Part shown: positions 47,155 to 56,486 of the stretch, piece by piece
How positions within the stretch are numbered: the first letter of the stretch is position 1
How the letters are laid out: each line of letters starts with the position of its first letter
Assembly (NCBI GenBank): GCA_016744065.1
Contig: JADGFA010000015.1
Span: forward strand, 1 to 64,000
Reading direction: 5' to 3'
DNA from: Gammaproteobacteria bacterium
GTDB taxonomy: Bacteria > Pseudomonadota > Gammaproteobacteria > SZUA-229
DNA: 64,000 nt
Translations under genes and position numbers: made by a program
The notes under the pieces: model-generated
Seen by the model: only the letters and a program-made list of their open reading frames with translations
Told to the model about the DNA's origin: nothing
Database searches by the model: none

Positions 47155-48816
47155 ATGATCGGTCGATACTCTCTTAACACTTTGTGGCGTAAAACCTGCT
47201 GTGTATGTCTCATTCAAATTGTGACCAGCCACTGTTGGGCTTTTAATGTTGAAACCAAAAAATATAGTGAGGTTCATTCATTTCCCGAAAACAGTCATAT
47301 GGTGGTCACTTTCGTTGATTTTGGGCAAGGCCTGTGTCAGGTAGTGCAGTGCCGCGATGGCGGAAAATATTATGGTGTAGTTGCCGACTGCGGTGGTGCC
47401 GATGGTGGTTTGTCTAAGACAGATGGGGAATCTTTTTTAAAAAAGTTATTACCCGACAGTACTTCGGTAACACTGAGTATTTCGCACCCTGATGAAGATC
47501 ATTTTAATAAACTTGATTTGCTAAACAATAAACTCAACTTACAGGAAAATGTTTATGTGGGGGGGCAGAAAGATTTTAAAAAAACGTTAGAAGGGAAAAG
47601 CTTTGACAAAATTTATAAAAAATCACTGGAAGCGGTTTCTGGTTCAGACAAACTTAAGCTGGTCTACGCTAATGATTTACAATTAAGTTGCAATACGGCC
47701 GGAGATCAGTGTAAGGCCAAATCTTTTTCTTGTGGCAAACAATATTTTTCTATTTTATATGCACTGGATGAGGCAAATAAGGGTTCAAACGCCTATAGTT
47801 TGGTTCTTTATAGTGCGGTTAATAGTGCTGCTAGTATTCTTTTTCAAGGGGACTTAATTAAGGCTCAGCAAAAAAAGGCTTTTGAAAAGCTGAAGGGAGC
47901 CAGAATGAAAAAAGTGCTATACACTGATACCAGCATTCCTGATTCTGTTATCCCCTTACCTTTACCGTCTATTCTGGGTGCGGCTCACCACGGCTCTAAA
48001 CCCAATGATAGTTTTGATAAGGACTGGACCACATGGATGAAGCCAGCCGCAGTAGCGATATCGGTTGGAAAAAACAAACATCATAAACACCCTGATGAAG
48101 ATACCGTAAATGATTTGGCGAATATTCTCGTGCAGAATGGGAGCGTGCAACCACAGGGTAAGGGCCACTATATTGAGTCGTTTGGGCCTGTTTCTACCTC
48201 TGGCGCGAGCAATACTGAGGAAGCAACCATGTTGGCTAAAGTACAAACACTAAATGCACTATGGAACAGCCCAGCGCCAATGGACGTATCATCTGGGCCC
48301 GCGCCTACAGCAGTGTCCGCAATGAGATCAGCGCCAACCGGCCCTGCCGCACCTGCACCCAGCCTTGAACCGATAAAACCTGGCATTTTTGCAAGGACGG
48401 TGCTTTCCGAGAGTTTACCTATTGTTCAAGACCTTCTGGCGACGGCTAACTCACAGACTTTAGACCAGACGGGGAAAACCTTAGGTATAATGCGAAGACA
48501 CATTAATAAGATAGTAGACTCGAGCGAAAAGAAATTCGGACGAACCTTGAGCGGTTACAAACAGCAATTACATAAGTTGGCTGCAGACATAAAAAATGAT
48601 TATAAAAGCAAAGCAGCTAAGAATGGGGATTGGCAAGCTCGCTGGATATCGACGAACCTGTATACAACAGGAAGCAACGGGAGTTTATCCTACTTTATCG
48701 ACAATTCAGGTATTAATAAGCTGGTTTGTTATCAACCCATTGATGGGGGTGGTAAAAAAAACTGTCAGGAAGATCTACCCAGAATAACTGGTAAAAAAAG
48801 ACGCCGGGATAATTAA
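47155..48816 (+). CDS. exported ComEC-type metallo-beta-lactamase-fold protein
   Basis: 553 residues. N-terminal signal peptide (about 1-29, TSHCWAF). An MBL-fold domain of the ComEC/Rec2 C-terminal type follows: FVDFGQGLCQVVQ, metal motif S-HPDEDH (111-116), QGD (231-233), AAHHGSKPND (276-285), SVGKNKHHKHPDED. A Pro/Ala-rich linker (about 345-375) leads to a roughly 170-residue helical then beta domain ending in KRRR. Stand-alone, secreted versions of this domain can be nucleases; the extra C-terminal domain is unrecognised. The gene is less AT-rich than most of the window. Divergent from the lipoprotein. Confidence 0.7.
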   Translation: MIGRYSLNTLWRKTCCVCLIQIVTSHCWAFNVETKKYSEVHSFPENSHMVVTFVDFGQGLCQVVQCRDGGKYYGVVADCGGADGGLSKTDGESFLKKLLPDSTSVTLSISHPDEDHFNKLDLLNNKLNLQENVYVGGQKDFKKTLEGKSFDKIYKKSLEAVSGSDKLKLVYANDLQLSCNTAGDQCKAKSFSCGKQYFSILYALDEANKGSNAYSLVLYSAVNSAASILFQGDLIKAQQKKAFEKLKGARMKKVLYTDTSIPDSVIPLPLPSILGAAHHGSKPNDSFDKDWTTWMKPAAVAISVGKNKHHKHPDEDTVNDLANILVQNGSVQPQGKGHYIESFGPVSTSGASNTEEATMLAKVQTLNALWNSPAPMDVSSGPAPTAVSAMRSAPTGPAAPAPSLEPIKPGIFARTVLSESLPIVQDLLATANSQTLDQTGKTLGIMRRHINKIVDSSEKKFGRTLSGYKQQLHKLAADIKNDYKSKAAKNGDWQARWISTNLYTTGSNGSLSYFIDNSGINKLVCYQPIDGGGKKNCQEDLPRITGKKRRRDN

Positions 48817-49003
48817 TCGGGCCATTGCACCTGAACCCTGAATAAATTAACTGATAATATTTCTCGGGTTTTATTACATCTATCGCACAGCTTTTCCCTG
48901 AAGTAAAAACTTTAAATAACTTACAACTACATATCAACCCAGACTACAGAGTTTCAATTTCCATAAAGCCAGGTTATTGATAAAAAATCTGGGAACAGGG
49001 AAA

Positions 49004-49858
49004 TCAAATAGAAAAACGACGCATAATCCCTTTTGCACTCTGCACCAGTAACCACAAAAATAACAAAGGAAAAATAATTGTTTGCACAACAAATATAACT
49101 ATTAAATTAATAACCTGATGACTCATATCCGATACAGCCAGTTTTAATGAATCCATCTGTTTTTCGATATCCAGACTTTGCTTCGTCTGGTCTAACCAGT
49201 GACTGACCTGTTCCATCATACCATCATTCGATTTATCGATATTTCCATGGGTTGATTCATTAATACTTTTTATTTGATCTGATGCATTTACTAGCTGCAC
49301 CTTTGCTTCAGTATATTGTGGCTGCAAATAACTCAAATACAGACCTTCATTTAACAAGGCTATTACCGGTACTGAAAATCGAATAAACACTAACAGAATC
49401 AGTCCTGTTTTTAAAAAAGACACAGGAAAAAATTGAGTATTCTCATAATTGAAAACAGCCCATATTTTGAGTAGGTACAACAGTATAAACAAAGAAAGAA
49501 AACCACTAACAAGCAATGATGAGGTAATTTCAAGAAATAACCGCTGAATTCCCAACGAAGCACCACTTACCATTACAACCCAGGAAAATCTTTCAATTAA
49601 ATCATTAACGGGATCAAGTATCTGGCCTGGCGCAAAAGTCAGGCCTACACCTGCGGGTGATAATGCAACCTCTGTTCCCTGGGCAACGGATATTACGCCA
49701 TTTAAGCTACGTGATATTGCAAAAACAATTAAGGAGCGCTCTATACCCTGCTCTGTATATTCTTCGGCAACAGAATCAAGTAATTTAGAATATGAAAGAA
49801 AAACCATAGCAACAAGAAAAAATGTAATTAATAATTTTCTAATTAAACGTTTATTCAA
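49004..49858 (-). CDS. four-helix membrane protein of unknown function
   Basis: 284 residues. Helices at about 8-24, 114-132, 148-168 and 250-272, with two periplasmic or cytoplasmic loops; the second (about 185-245) is Gln/Ser/Asp-rich and probably coiled. No family recognised. Last of the minus-strand run behind the RavA/ViaA genes, but separated by 216 bases with a weak terminator, so probably an independent unit. Confidence 0.65.
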   Translation of the reverse strand: MNKRLIRKLLITFFLVAMVFLSYSKLLDSVAEEYTEQGIERSLIVFAISRSLNGVISVAQGTEVALSPAGVGLTFAPGQILDPVNDLIERFSWVVMVSGASLGIQRLFLEITSSLLVSGFLSLFILLYLLKIWAVFNYENTQFFPVSFLKTGLILLVFIRFSVPVIALLNEGLYLSYLQPQYTEAKVQLVNASDQIKSINESTHGNIDKSNDGMMEQVSHWLDQTKQSLDIEKQMDSLKLAVSDMSHQVINLIVIFVVQTIIFPLLFLWLLVQSAKGIMRRFSI

Positions 49859-50021
49859 AATAAATTACTCTTATATTTTAGCTCACTATTAAGCTAGCCT
49901 GTATCAACACTACATACAATCGAGTAAAAATAAAACCCGGGCTGTTAACATACAGATTGTTATAATATACCAGTAACTTAATATAACACCACTTCCCTGA
50001 AAATCTAACTGTTTAGCACAT

Positions 50022-50048
50022 AAAAAACCCCATCAAAAGACAGGGCTT
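50022..50048 (-). terminator. weak terminator after the 114-residue orphan
   Basis: On the minus strand AGCCCTG and TGGGGTT can pair (with G-T pairs) around an eight-base loop, followed by six T's. Just past the stop of the gene at 50075. Confidence 0.45.
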
Positions 50049-50074
50049 TAATATCAGAAACATCTCTTAACTTA

Positions 50075-50419
50075 TTAATTAATACGATAGTTCTGATACT
50101 GTATTAAGGCTTCTTCTACTTTATTATTAAAATGAGACAGTGGCACCTCTTCAACATATACTGATTCAGCATACTCATCTATCGCATCTGGATGCACTCG
50201 ATAAGTGCCTTTCCTTATTCTAAACAGATACTTAGTATGTGTTGGAGTATATTGACCTGTTTCTATCACTGCTGCCGGTAAAAATGAGTTTATATAATCT
50301 GATTTAACATCTTTAAAATAAGATTTAAATTCTTTCAAGCTCACAATCACACCAAAGTCATCTACTTCTCCAAGCTCTCCACTGGATATAGCTTCCATGA
50401 AACGATTTTTTAAAGTCAT
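50075..50419 (-). CDS. small protein of unknown function
   Basis: 114 residues, soluble, slightly acidic, with a segment FLPAAVIETGQYTPTHTKYLFRIRKGTYRVHPDAI that resembles the end of a winged-helix or barrel domain. No recognisable family. It lies 126 bases after the J-domain gene on the same strand. Confidence 0.6.
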   Translation of the reverse strand: MTLKNRFMEAISSGELGEVDDFGVIVSLKEFKSYFKDVKSDYINSFLPAAVIETGQYTPTHTKYLFRIRKGTYRVHPDAIDEYAESVYVEEVPLSHFNNKVEEALIQYQNYRIN

Positions 50420-50545
50420 CTGGATACACCATTAATAGTTAGTTTATAAAATAACTCTTATATTAGAAATAATAATGCACTACTCTACTGTATGATTAAC
50501 TTATAAGGTTAATCAGGTAGTAATGATCGAGCCAATCAAGTAGCT

Positions 50546-51166
50546 CTAAGTTCGCGTGAGTTTGAGGATCAGGAATGCTTCCCTGATCTTTATAAACTTT
50601 AGGCTGTCTCCACCCTTATCTGGATGGTAAACCGTAATAAGTTGCCTATAAGCTTGCTGAATATCTTTCCAGCTTGCTGACGATTCTAACCCAAGCACCT
50701 GTAAAGAGTCTAGGCGTTTATCATCAACATGATGCGATTGATGGTATTTCGTGAAACAGTTCCAGAAACCACTCAGTAGTTTTTCTACGCCCTGTTCATC
50801 TGTCAGATAAAAATTATCCCAGTTCAAATAATAATCACTTAAAGCCGCATCGGCCTGTACATCGCTAGAGCGCACTGCAGGTGCCAATGTATCTATATTT
50901 AGTTCAGGTATAAGCTGTATCTTTAATGAGGATATAAATAAATTAAATCCAGAATCAATCAGATTTAATTTAAGCTGATATAAAGCATTCATGACAACAA
51001 AGTTTTTTCGAAAAAGCATCATCTGGCTACTTTCATCAACTTCCTGGTCAGCTAATACATAACCCTGCTTTTCTAATATTTTGATTAACTTATATAGACT
51101 TAAAGACTCATCAGATTGCCTTAATTCATTTAATATTGTCAATACTAACGGATTATCGCTAAACAT
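50546..51166 (-). CDS. J-domain protein linked to RavA/ViaA
   Basis: 206 residues from ATG 51166, which overlaps the viaA stop by eight bases; an in-frame start at 51238 would lie well inside viaA. Residues about 1-140 are helical with no recognised domain; the C-terminal 50 residues are a J domain (DSLQVLGLESSASWKDIQQA then YRQLITVYHPDKGGD) with the HPD motif that stimulates Hsp70. It would connect RavA-ViaA with DnaK. Not part of the E. coli ravA-viaA operon, so this is a notable addition. Confidence 0.82.
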   Translation of the reverse strand: MFSDNPLVLTILNELRQSDESLSLYKLIKILEKQGYVLADQEVDESSQMMLFRKNFVVMNALYQLKLNLIDSGFNLFISSLKIQLIPELNIDTLAPAVRSSDVQADAALSDYYLNWDNFYLTDEQGVEKLLSGFWNCFTKYHQSHHVDDKRLDSLQVLGLESSASWKDIQQAYRQLITVYHPDKGGDSLKFIKIREAFLILKLTRT

Positions 51167-52550
51167 CTGATAAATCAAACACCTGATGACAGATCGCATT
51201 ATAAGCACTTGAACGCCACTGCCCAAGCTGTAGCCCAAAAATTCTCAGAGCAGATTGAGAGCGATTCACTTTTTCAAGCACTTTACTATTAACATCAAAT
51301 CGTCCATCACTTATTAGCAATATATCTGCATTATACCAATGACAACTATTTTGCTTATTTAAAGCCTGTAAAAGCACATTATTAATATCTGTACCCCCAT
51401 GAAACGAAATACTAAGGAATTCAATGATAGAATCCCAACTATGATCCAGATTCAATTCTAACTGAGTAATTTCATCTGGCCCACTAAAACAATAAAGATA
51501 ACATTTTCTTTTTTCCAGCCGAGCAACACGCATTGCTTCAAGCGCAATAGCTTTTGCAATAACCTCTGGCCGGCCTTTCATAGAGGCAGACGTATCGACA
51601 CACAATATCATTGGCCCACTCTGCTTTGTTGAATGCTTTTCCTTTATCTCATTATTTATTGAAATCGCCTGCACATTGGGCACATGCTCAGATAACAGCC
51701 CTATATAATGGTAGTTTAATAAACGACGTTCAGCACGCTTTGAATGCCAGAGCATTTTAAGTTTTGGATTACCTAACATTGCCAGCTCTGATGATAGCAT
51801 TCTTGAAATATCATCACCCAGGCATATACCTGTAACACTATTAATCGCAAGGTTATCAGGCAGTGCATTATTTATTTTATGACTTTTATGCGCATATTGA
51901 TTCAAACCCATTTTTTCCTGCTGATCAAAATACCCCGACTTATTTCTTCCTAACAAACGGATAATTGACTGTATCTTCTTTGAGTTTTTAATAATGCGAT
52001 GTGTACTTATAAGCTGATTTAAATCAGCCTTAGATTTAATACCTTTAGATAAATCCCAGCCTAAATTTCGCTGAAGAGCAAAGTCGTCATTAATATCCTG
52101 CATTGAAGTATGCAATTCATCTATATTAATATCTAAATCACTGGAAATAGAATCTGTAATAAGGGGGGCATCAGGTGCCTCTTTACCATTTTCCGAAAAC
52201 CCATTTTTTATTTCATCATCTATATAATCAAGCCAGTTAAAAACATGCATGATGACATCATCTGTAAATGATTCATTTTGAAATGTATTTTTTAATAATA
52301 CCTTTTCAGTTAGCTTTTCATGAAGCTTATCAGCCAGCTCAATATCAACCCATTCATATAAAGTATCTTTGACTATTGCCTTCCCATCAAGCAAATTGCG
52401 CCTTATTTCTACAATGCCTGTTGCTCTTTTTTGTAAACTGTTAGTAGTTTTATCAAATACAGGCCTGTATTGATGTGTTATTAACCTCTGATAAATATTA
52501 CCAGGAACCTGATCAAGAATATCTAAAGACTCAAACCCTGACTTTGACAT
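51159..52550 (-). CDS. viaA: ViaA-like von Willebrand factor A protein
   Basis: 463 residues. A helical N-terminal region (about 1-300) and a C-terminal VWA domain with an intact MIDAS: DTSASMKG near 320, then GGTDINNVL and DILLISDGRFD. ViaA partners RavA, a MoxR AAA+ ATPase, and in E. coli the pair binds respiratory complexes (Nuo, fumarate reductase) and modulates their activity and aminoglycoside sensitivity. The gene starts seven bases after ravA, standard operon order. Confidence 0.88.
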   Translation of the reverse strand: MSKSGFESLDILDQVPGNIYQRLITHQYRPVFDKTTNSLQKRATGIVEIRRNLLDGKAIVKDTLYEWVDIELADKLHEKLTEKVLLKNTFQNESFTDDVIMHVFNWLDYIDDEIKNGFSENGKEAPDAPLITDSISSDLDINIDELHTSMQDINDDFALQRNLGWDLSKGIKSKADLNQLISTHRIIKNSKKIQSIIRLLGRNKSGYFDQQEKMGLNQYAHKSHKINNALPDNLAINSVTGICLGDDISRMLSSELAMLGNPKLKMLWHSKRAERRLLNYHYIGLLSEHVPNVQAISINNEIKEKHSTKQSGPMILCVDTSASMKGRPEVIAKAIALEAMRVARLEKRKCYLYCFSGPDEITQLELNLDHSWDSIIEFLSISFHGGTDINNVLLQALNKQNSCHWYNADILLISDGRFDVNSKVLEKVNRSQSALRIFGLQLGQWRSSAYNAICHQVFDLSDV

Positions 52551-52557
52551 AATAGTA

Positions 52558-54102
52558 TTAATCTATCTTCGTCGTTTGGTTTTCTTTTGTATTAAGCGAG
52601 TCATTTAAAACAAGAAGTGCCTGCAGGCGCTGGTGGTAATCAACCAGTTTTGGCGTCATTAACTTAATATCACAACAGGCTTTTGTAATAAAGTCACCTG
52701 ATAGCCATAAATGATCAGTTTCAATCGCTGTAATTTCAGCCTGAATACGAGTAAAAGCATCGCACTCACTTTTTACATTATTAATAATTTCAGTTAATTC
52801 AGATTTCTGATTATATTTATATTCATTGGAGAAATAAAAAGGCTCGGTAATAGCTTCATAATCTACTCTTTTTACAAGCCTGTTTTGCGTATTATTAATA
52901 TAATTTTGCACATCCACCCAGCGCCCTTTAATGTGTGTTTGCTTATAATTATCATCAAAAAATATTTTCTCAAGCTCCTCTAATGTATAGCCCTGCCCCT
53001 TATTCGTTCTATCGCTTTTATCAGGTGGCGCTAAAAAAAGAACTTCATTATCGCGTTCTGCCAGAGTAACGCGCTCATGCTGTGTAGTCACCTTACCCTC
53101 AGGTGTTTTATACAGGTACTCCCCATTAGCATTTGTTTTTTGTGTATATTTAAGTTCATCCTCGCTTAATTTAAGCTCCCAGGCCACTACCAGTTTATCT
53201 ATTCTCTTAACCGAAGCATCAATATCCAGATTTAACTCATTAATAAACCAGTTATTTAAATCATTAATCTGCTCTGGATTTTGCCACATCAAATGTACCA
53301 ATAATGCACAGTCCCATACATCAATAGATTTTTTCCCATTAGTGTATGCACATACCTGCAACATCTTTAATGCTTTATGCCAGCGCCTGTCTGAAATATA
53401 AATAGACTTATCTGATAAAAAATTACGCAATTTACAGATCAATTTACTGGATTTATCAGTTAGTTTTATCGCTGTAGATTTTTTCTGGATACTCTCTATA
53501 TCTGAAACACTTATTTTTTCTAACGCTATATTGTTGTTCTTTGAATTAGACAAGAGCCCTAATAATGAATCAAATCCATCATTACTGACTGGAGCAACCT
53601 GATAACGAAATAAAAACCGATCAAGCAATGCATCGAGGCTTTCATCCTCCGGCAATTCATTACTGGCAGCAATAACGCTTATTAACGGCACCCCGACCCT
53701 GACACTTCCATTATCAAACTCACGCTCATTTAAAATAGTTAATAAGGAATTAAGTATTGCACTATTGGATTTAAAGACCTCATCAATAAATGCAATATTA
53801 GCATCTGGCAGGTAACCATGGGTAAGGCGATGATAACGATCATCTTCAAGCGCTTTTATAGACAGGGGTCCAAACAGTTCCTCAGGAACAGAGAACTGGG
53901 TAAGTAGGCGCTCAAAATAAGTTACATCAAAAAAAACATCGCATAGTTTACGCGCCATTTCACTTTTTGCTGTACCTGGAGGCCCCAAAAGCAATAAATG
54001 CTCACCACTCAGTGCTGCCAGTAAAGACAGGCGAACAGGAACTGTTCGCTCAATAAGCCCAAACTCGATATATGAAAAAATATTTTGTAGTTTAGCTTTC
54101 AT
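52558..54102 (-). CDS. ravA: RavA-like MoxR-family AAA+ ATPase
   Basis: 514 residues from ATG 54102; an in-frame GTG at 54114 is possible. Walker A GPPGTAKS (40-47 from this start), FGPLSIKALEDDRYHRLTHGYLP, Walker B IAFIDEVFKS, sensor 1 IAASNELPE and ISDRRWHKALKMLQ match RavA throughout the AAA core. The middle (about 310-400) is unlike the E. coli LARA domain and is longer in charged residues. Together with ViaA it probably acts as a chaperone for metal enzymes. Here it lies downstream of nitrate and nitrite reductase genes on the same strand. Confidence 0.88.
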   Translation of the reverse strand: MKAKLQNIFSYIEFGLIERTVPVRLSLLAALSGEHLLLLGPPGTAKSEMARKLCDVFFDVTYFERLLTQFSVPEELFGPLSIKALEDDRYHRLTHGYLPDANIAFIDEVFKSNSAILNSLLTILNEREFDNGSVRVGVPLISVIAASNELPEDESLDALLDRFLFRYQVAPVSNDGFDSLLGLLSNSKNNNIALEKISVSDIESIQKKSTAIKLTDKSSKLICKLRNFLSDKSIYISDRRWHKALKMLQVCAYTNGKKSIDVWDCALLVHLMWQNPEQINDLNNWFINELNLDIDASVKRIDKLVVAWELKLSEDELKYTQKTNANGEYLYKTPEGKVTTQHERVTLAERDNEVLFLAPPDKSDRTNKGQGYTLEELEKIFFDDNYKQTHIKGRWVDVQNYINNTQNRLVKRVDYEAITEPFYFSNEYKYNQKSELTEIINNVKSECDAFTRIQAEITAIETDHLWLSGDFITKACCDIKLMTPKLVDYHQRLQALLVLNDSLNTKENQTTKID

Positions 54103-54190
54103 TTTATTACACACGGCTTAGATTATAATAGTTAGCATGAACACTTACTCATTAACTGAAACAACAGCTACATATACAATACTGAAATAA

Positions 54191-54562
54191 CTAGTGCTCT
54201 CCTTTTGGCTTACGAACACCCGCTAACCGGTTACCCTGTTTTTGCGGACCGCCTAAAGGAAATATTTTATGCAAATAACGGGTATTACCTTTTTCTTTTC
54301 CCCATGTTTTTTTAAAGTGTTTAATCATATCCCGCACTGGAGCCTGAACATTATTTTTATCATAATAGTCACGTATATAATTTATAATTTCCCAGTGCTC
54401 GGCTGTTAATTCAAGCTCTTCAAATTCTGCACGCACATGAACAAATTTCTCTGTCCACTCATTTAGATCAAGCAAATAACCTTCACCATCAAGCAAAATT
54501 TCTTTTCCATCAACTATGGTTGTCTGGGTTTGCATATTTGGGTAGTAGATTTTTCCCGCCAT
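54191..54562 (-). CDS. cysteine-free DsrC/TusE-family protein
   Basis: 123 residues. Clear family body: LDLNEWTEKFVHVRAEFEEL, LTAEHWEIINYIRDYYDKNN, PVRDMIKHFKKTWG, KIFPLGGPQKQGNRLAG. Canonical DsrC ends with two conserved cysteines and TusE with one; here there is no cysteine anywhere and the C-terminal arm reads RKPKGEH. It therefore cannot carry a persulfide or trisulfide. Cysteine-less members have been set apart as regulatory sulfur-related proteins (RspA); the name is from memory. Start follows AGGAACGGTT. It lies between nitrate reductase genes and ravA. Confidence 0.88.
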   Translation of the reverse strand: MAGKIYYPNMQTQTTIVDGKEILLDGEGYLLDLNEWTEKFVHVRAEFEELELTAEHWEIINYIRDYYDKNNVQAPVRDMIKHFKKTWGKEKGNTRYLHKIFPLGGPQKQGNRLAGVRKPKGEH

Positions 54563-54596
54563 AACCGTTCCTGTTTAAAGTCTATAATATTATAAG

Positions 54597-56429
54597 TTAA
54601 TGCACATCTGCAATGATACCTGCCTGAACTGTACGTGCCAAACCTGTTTCACGAGCATGTTCTTCAAAACCTTTATTCTTCCAGAAGAAAGCGCCCGGCA
54701 TCGTTGTTGGAACAACCATCACATAAAACATTGCTCTGCTAATAATGGATGATATCAATACACTTAACACCAGAACAATGGAAACCACAGCAGATAAAAG
54801 GTTAAGCTCTGTAATAAACACAAAGACAGAAACCACTAAAATATTAGCTAGCAATAATGCATACCTGAATAAGTTAGTTTTACCAAATGTAGTTACCTGC
54901 TCATAATATGAAACAGAGCCTTCACGGCCTTTCACATTGAGGTGTTTCGCATGGAAATAATGACCAATAGCCTCGACGACCAGACCAAGTAATGCAGTTA
55001 CCGCTAACAGTTTTACAAGTTCAATAACAGGCTGCCCGTTATATATAAATACGGGGATAAAAAACACAGCCGTTATCAAACTACCCAGTGATAGCATGTT
55101 GCCATAAAATGCTGTCAGCACCTGCCAGTGATTCCAGAAAGGGCGTGCTTCTATACGGTATATTTTATGCATAAAGTATATCGCCACAGGACCAGAAAGT
55201 GCCGCTATGTAGGCAAAAAATTCAGCAACCTGTTGCACAAACAGCCCTCCTCCCATTTCGCTATAAACCAGAGATGCCAAAAAATGCACACCCAGGCTAT
55301 TAAAGAAAACAGCAATACCCGCAACTTCACGGCTAACAGGTGAGTATTTTAGATTATTAAATGCGCGGTAAAACCGTAATGGTTTACCCAGGTGCATGGT
55401 TGATAAAAACAAAGCTATCCCCTCCAGCCCTAGCATAATAAATATTACCGGCAAGTATACAGGAGAAGCGACCATCGCCTGCACCACTTCAAACCCGGCA
55501 AGGTCACCCAGAAACATAAATAAAAATGCACCAATAACCGCCTGCGATACTAATGTAAAAATAACCAGTGGGTCTTCACGCGAACGCAGTTTATTTAAAT
55601 TCCAGTTTCGCTTAAGCCCTTTCTTTTTATCGACAACAGGTTCAAATACGCCTGATTTAATATTCTTATGGTACTTAACCGCCATACTATCAGTACGGGT
55701 CATTTCATTAGGCATATCATGTGTTTGTTGAAAACGAATATTCGGATTAGTTATATCAGTACGTGGAAAACCTGGAATTTCTAATTTTGCCTGCTCCCTA
55801 TTTTCAGGTGCATTTTCAATGACACCAAAATTTAATGCATTACCTAAACAGGCGGAGACACAGGCTGGCTTTAACCCAACCTCAAGTCGATCAACACACA
55901 TATTGCATTTGCTCACCTGACCTTTAACCGGATCAAGCTGAGGTGCATTGTAAGGACAAACCCAGGTGCAATACCCACAGCCAAAGCAGATATCCGGGTC
56001 CTGTAAAACCGCACCGTATTCAGCAAACTTTGTATATGCTCGCGTTGGGCACCCTTTCAGGCAGACCGGGTCGTCACAATGATTACAGGCCATTGAAATA
56101 TTAAGGCGTTTAAAGTCAGGGTAAGTCCCACCCTCAACATAACCTACTGAACGAAATGCAATATGTGCAGGGTTATCATTCTTTTCACTGCAAGCCGCCT
56201 CACAGGCATGACAACCAATACAGTTATCCGCCGTAAAATGAAAGCCATGCTGTTTATAACGATTTGGGTTTTCTCCCACGGCTGAATCTAAATTGATATT
56301 CAGCGTTTTTCCATGAAGCTCACTCGCATCATCAACCGTTTGAATAGGTTTACCATAACAGTTAGTATCTTTTATGCTTTCATCATTCAAAAAAGCATAT
56401 TGAGGTTCGTCGTTTCTTACCTGGAACAT
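54597..56429 (-). CDS. DmsB-DmsC-like fusion: four-cluster ferredoxin plus membrane anchor
   Basis: 610 residues. The N-terminal 260 residues are a DmsB/NrfC-type electron-transfer subunit with 16 cysteines: C70/73/76/80, C115/118/123/127, C148/151/154/158 and C175/178/190/194, i.e. four [4Fe-4S] clusters. From about 295 to the end there are about eight membrane helices of the DmsC type (EGIALFLSTMHLGKPLRFYRAFNN, PTTMPGAFFWKNKGFEEHARETG). The two subunits are separate in E. coli DMSO reductase. Placed 57 bases after nasA, it is probably the quinol-linked electron donor for that nitrate reductase, replacing the usual NAD(P)H or ferredoxin donor. Gap to the following gene 34 bases. Confidence 0.85.
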   Translation of the reverse strand: MFQVRNDEPQYAFLNDESIKDTNCYGKPIQTVDDASELHGKTLNINLDSAVGENPNRYKQHGFHFTADNCIGCHACEAACSEKNDNPAHIAFRSVGYVEGGTYPDFKRLNISMACNHCDDPVCLKGCPTRAYTKFAEYGAVLQDPDICFGCGYCTWVCPYNAPQLDPVKGQVSKCNMCVDRLEVGLKPACVSACLGNALNFGVIENAPENREQAKLEIPGFPRTDITNPNIRFQQTHDMPNEMTRTDSMAVKYHKNIKSGVFEPVVDKKKGLKRNWNLNKLRSREDPLVIFTLVSQAVIGAFLFMFLGDLAGFEVVQAMVASPVYLPVIFIMLGLEGIALFLSTMHLGKPLRFYRAFNNLKYSPVSREVAGIAVFFNSLGVHFLASLVYSEMGGGLFVQQVAEFFAYIAALSGPVAIYFMHKIYRIEARPFWNHWQVLTAFYGNMLSLGSLITAVFFIPVFIYNGQPVIELVKLLAVTALLGLVVEAIGHYFHAKHLNVKGREGSVSYYEQVTTFGKTNLFRYALLLANILVVSVFVFITELNLLSAVVSIVLVLSVLISSIISRAMFYVMVVPTTMPGAFFWKNKGFEEHARETGLARTVQAGIIADVH

Positions 56430-56486
56430 ATTTTATCTTCGTTTATTTAACGTCATAAATTTCTGGGGAATTAATGTCTGTAACTT

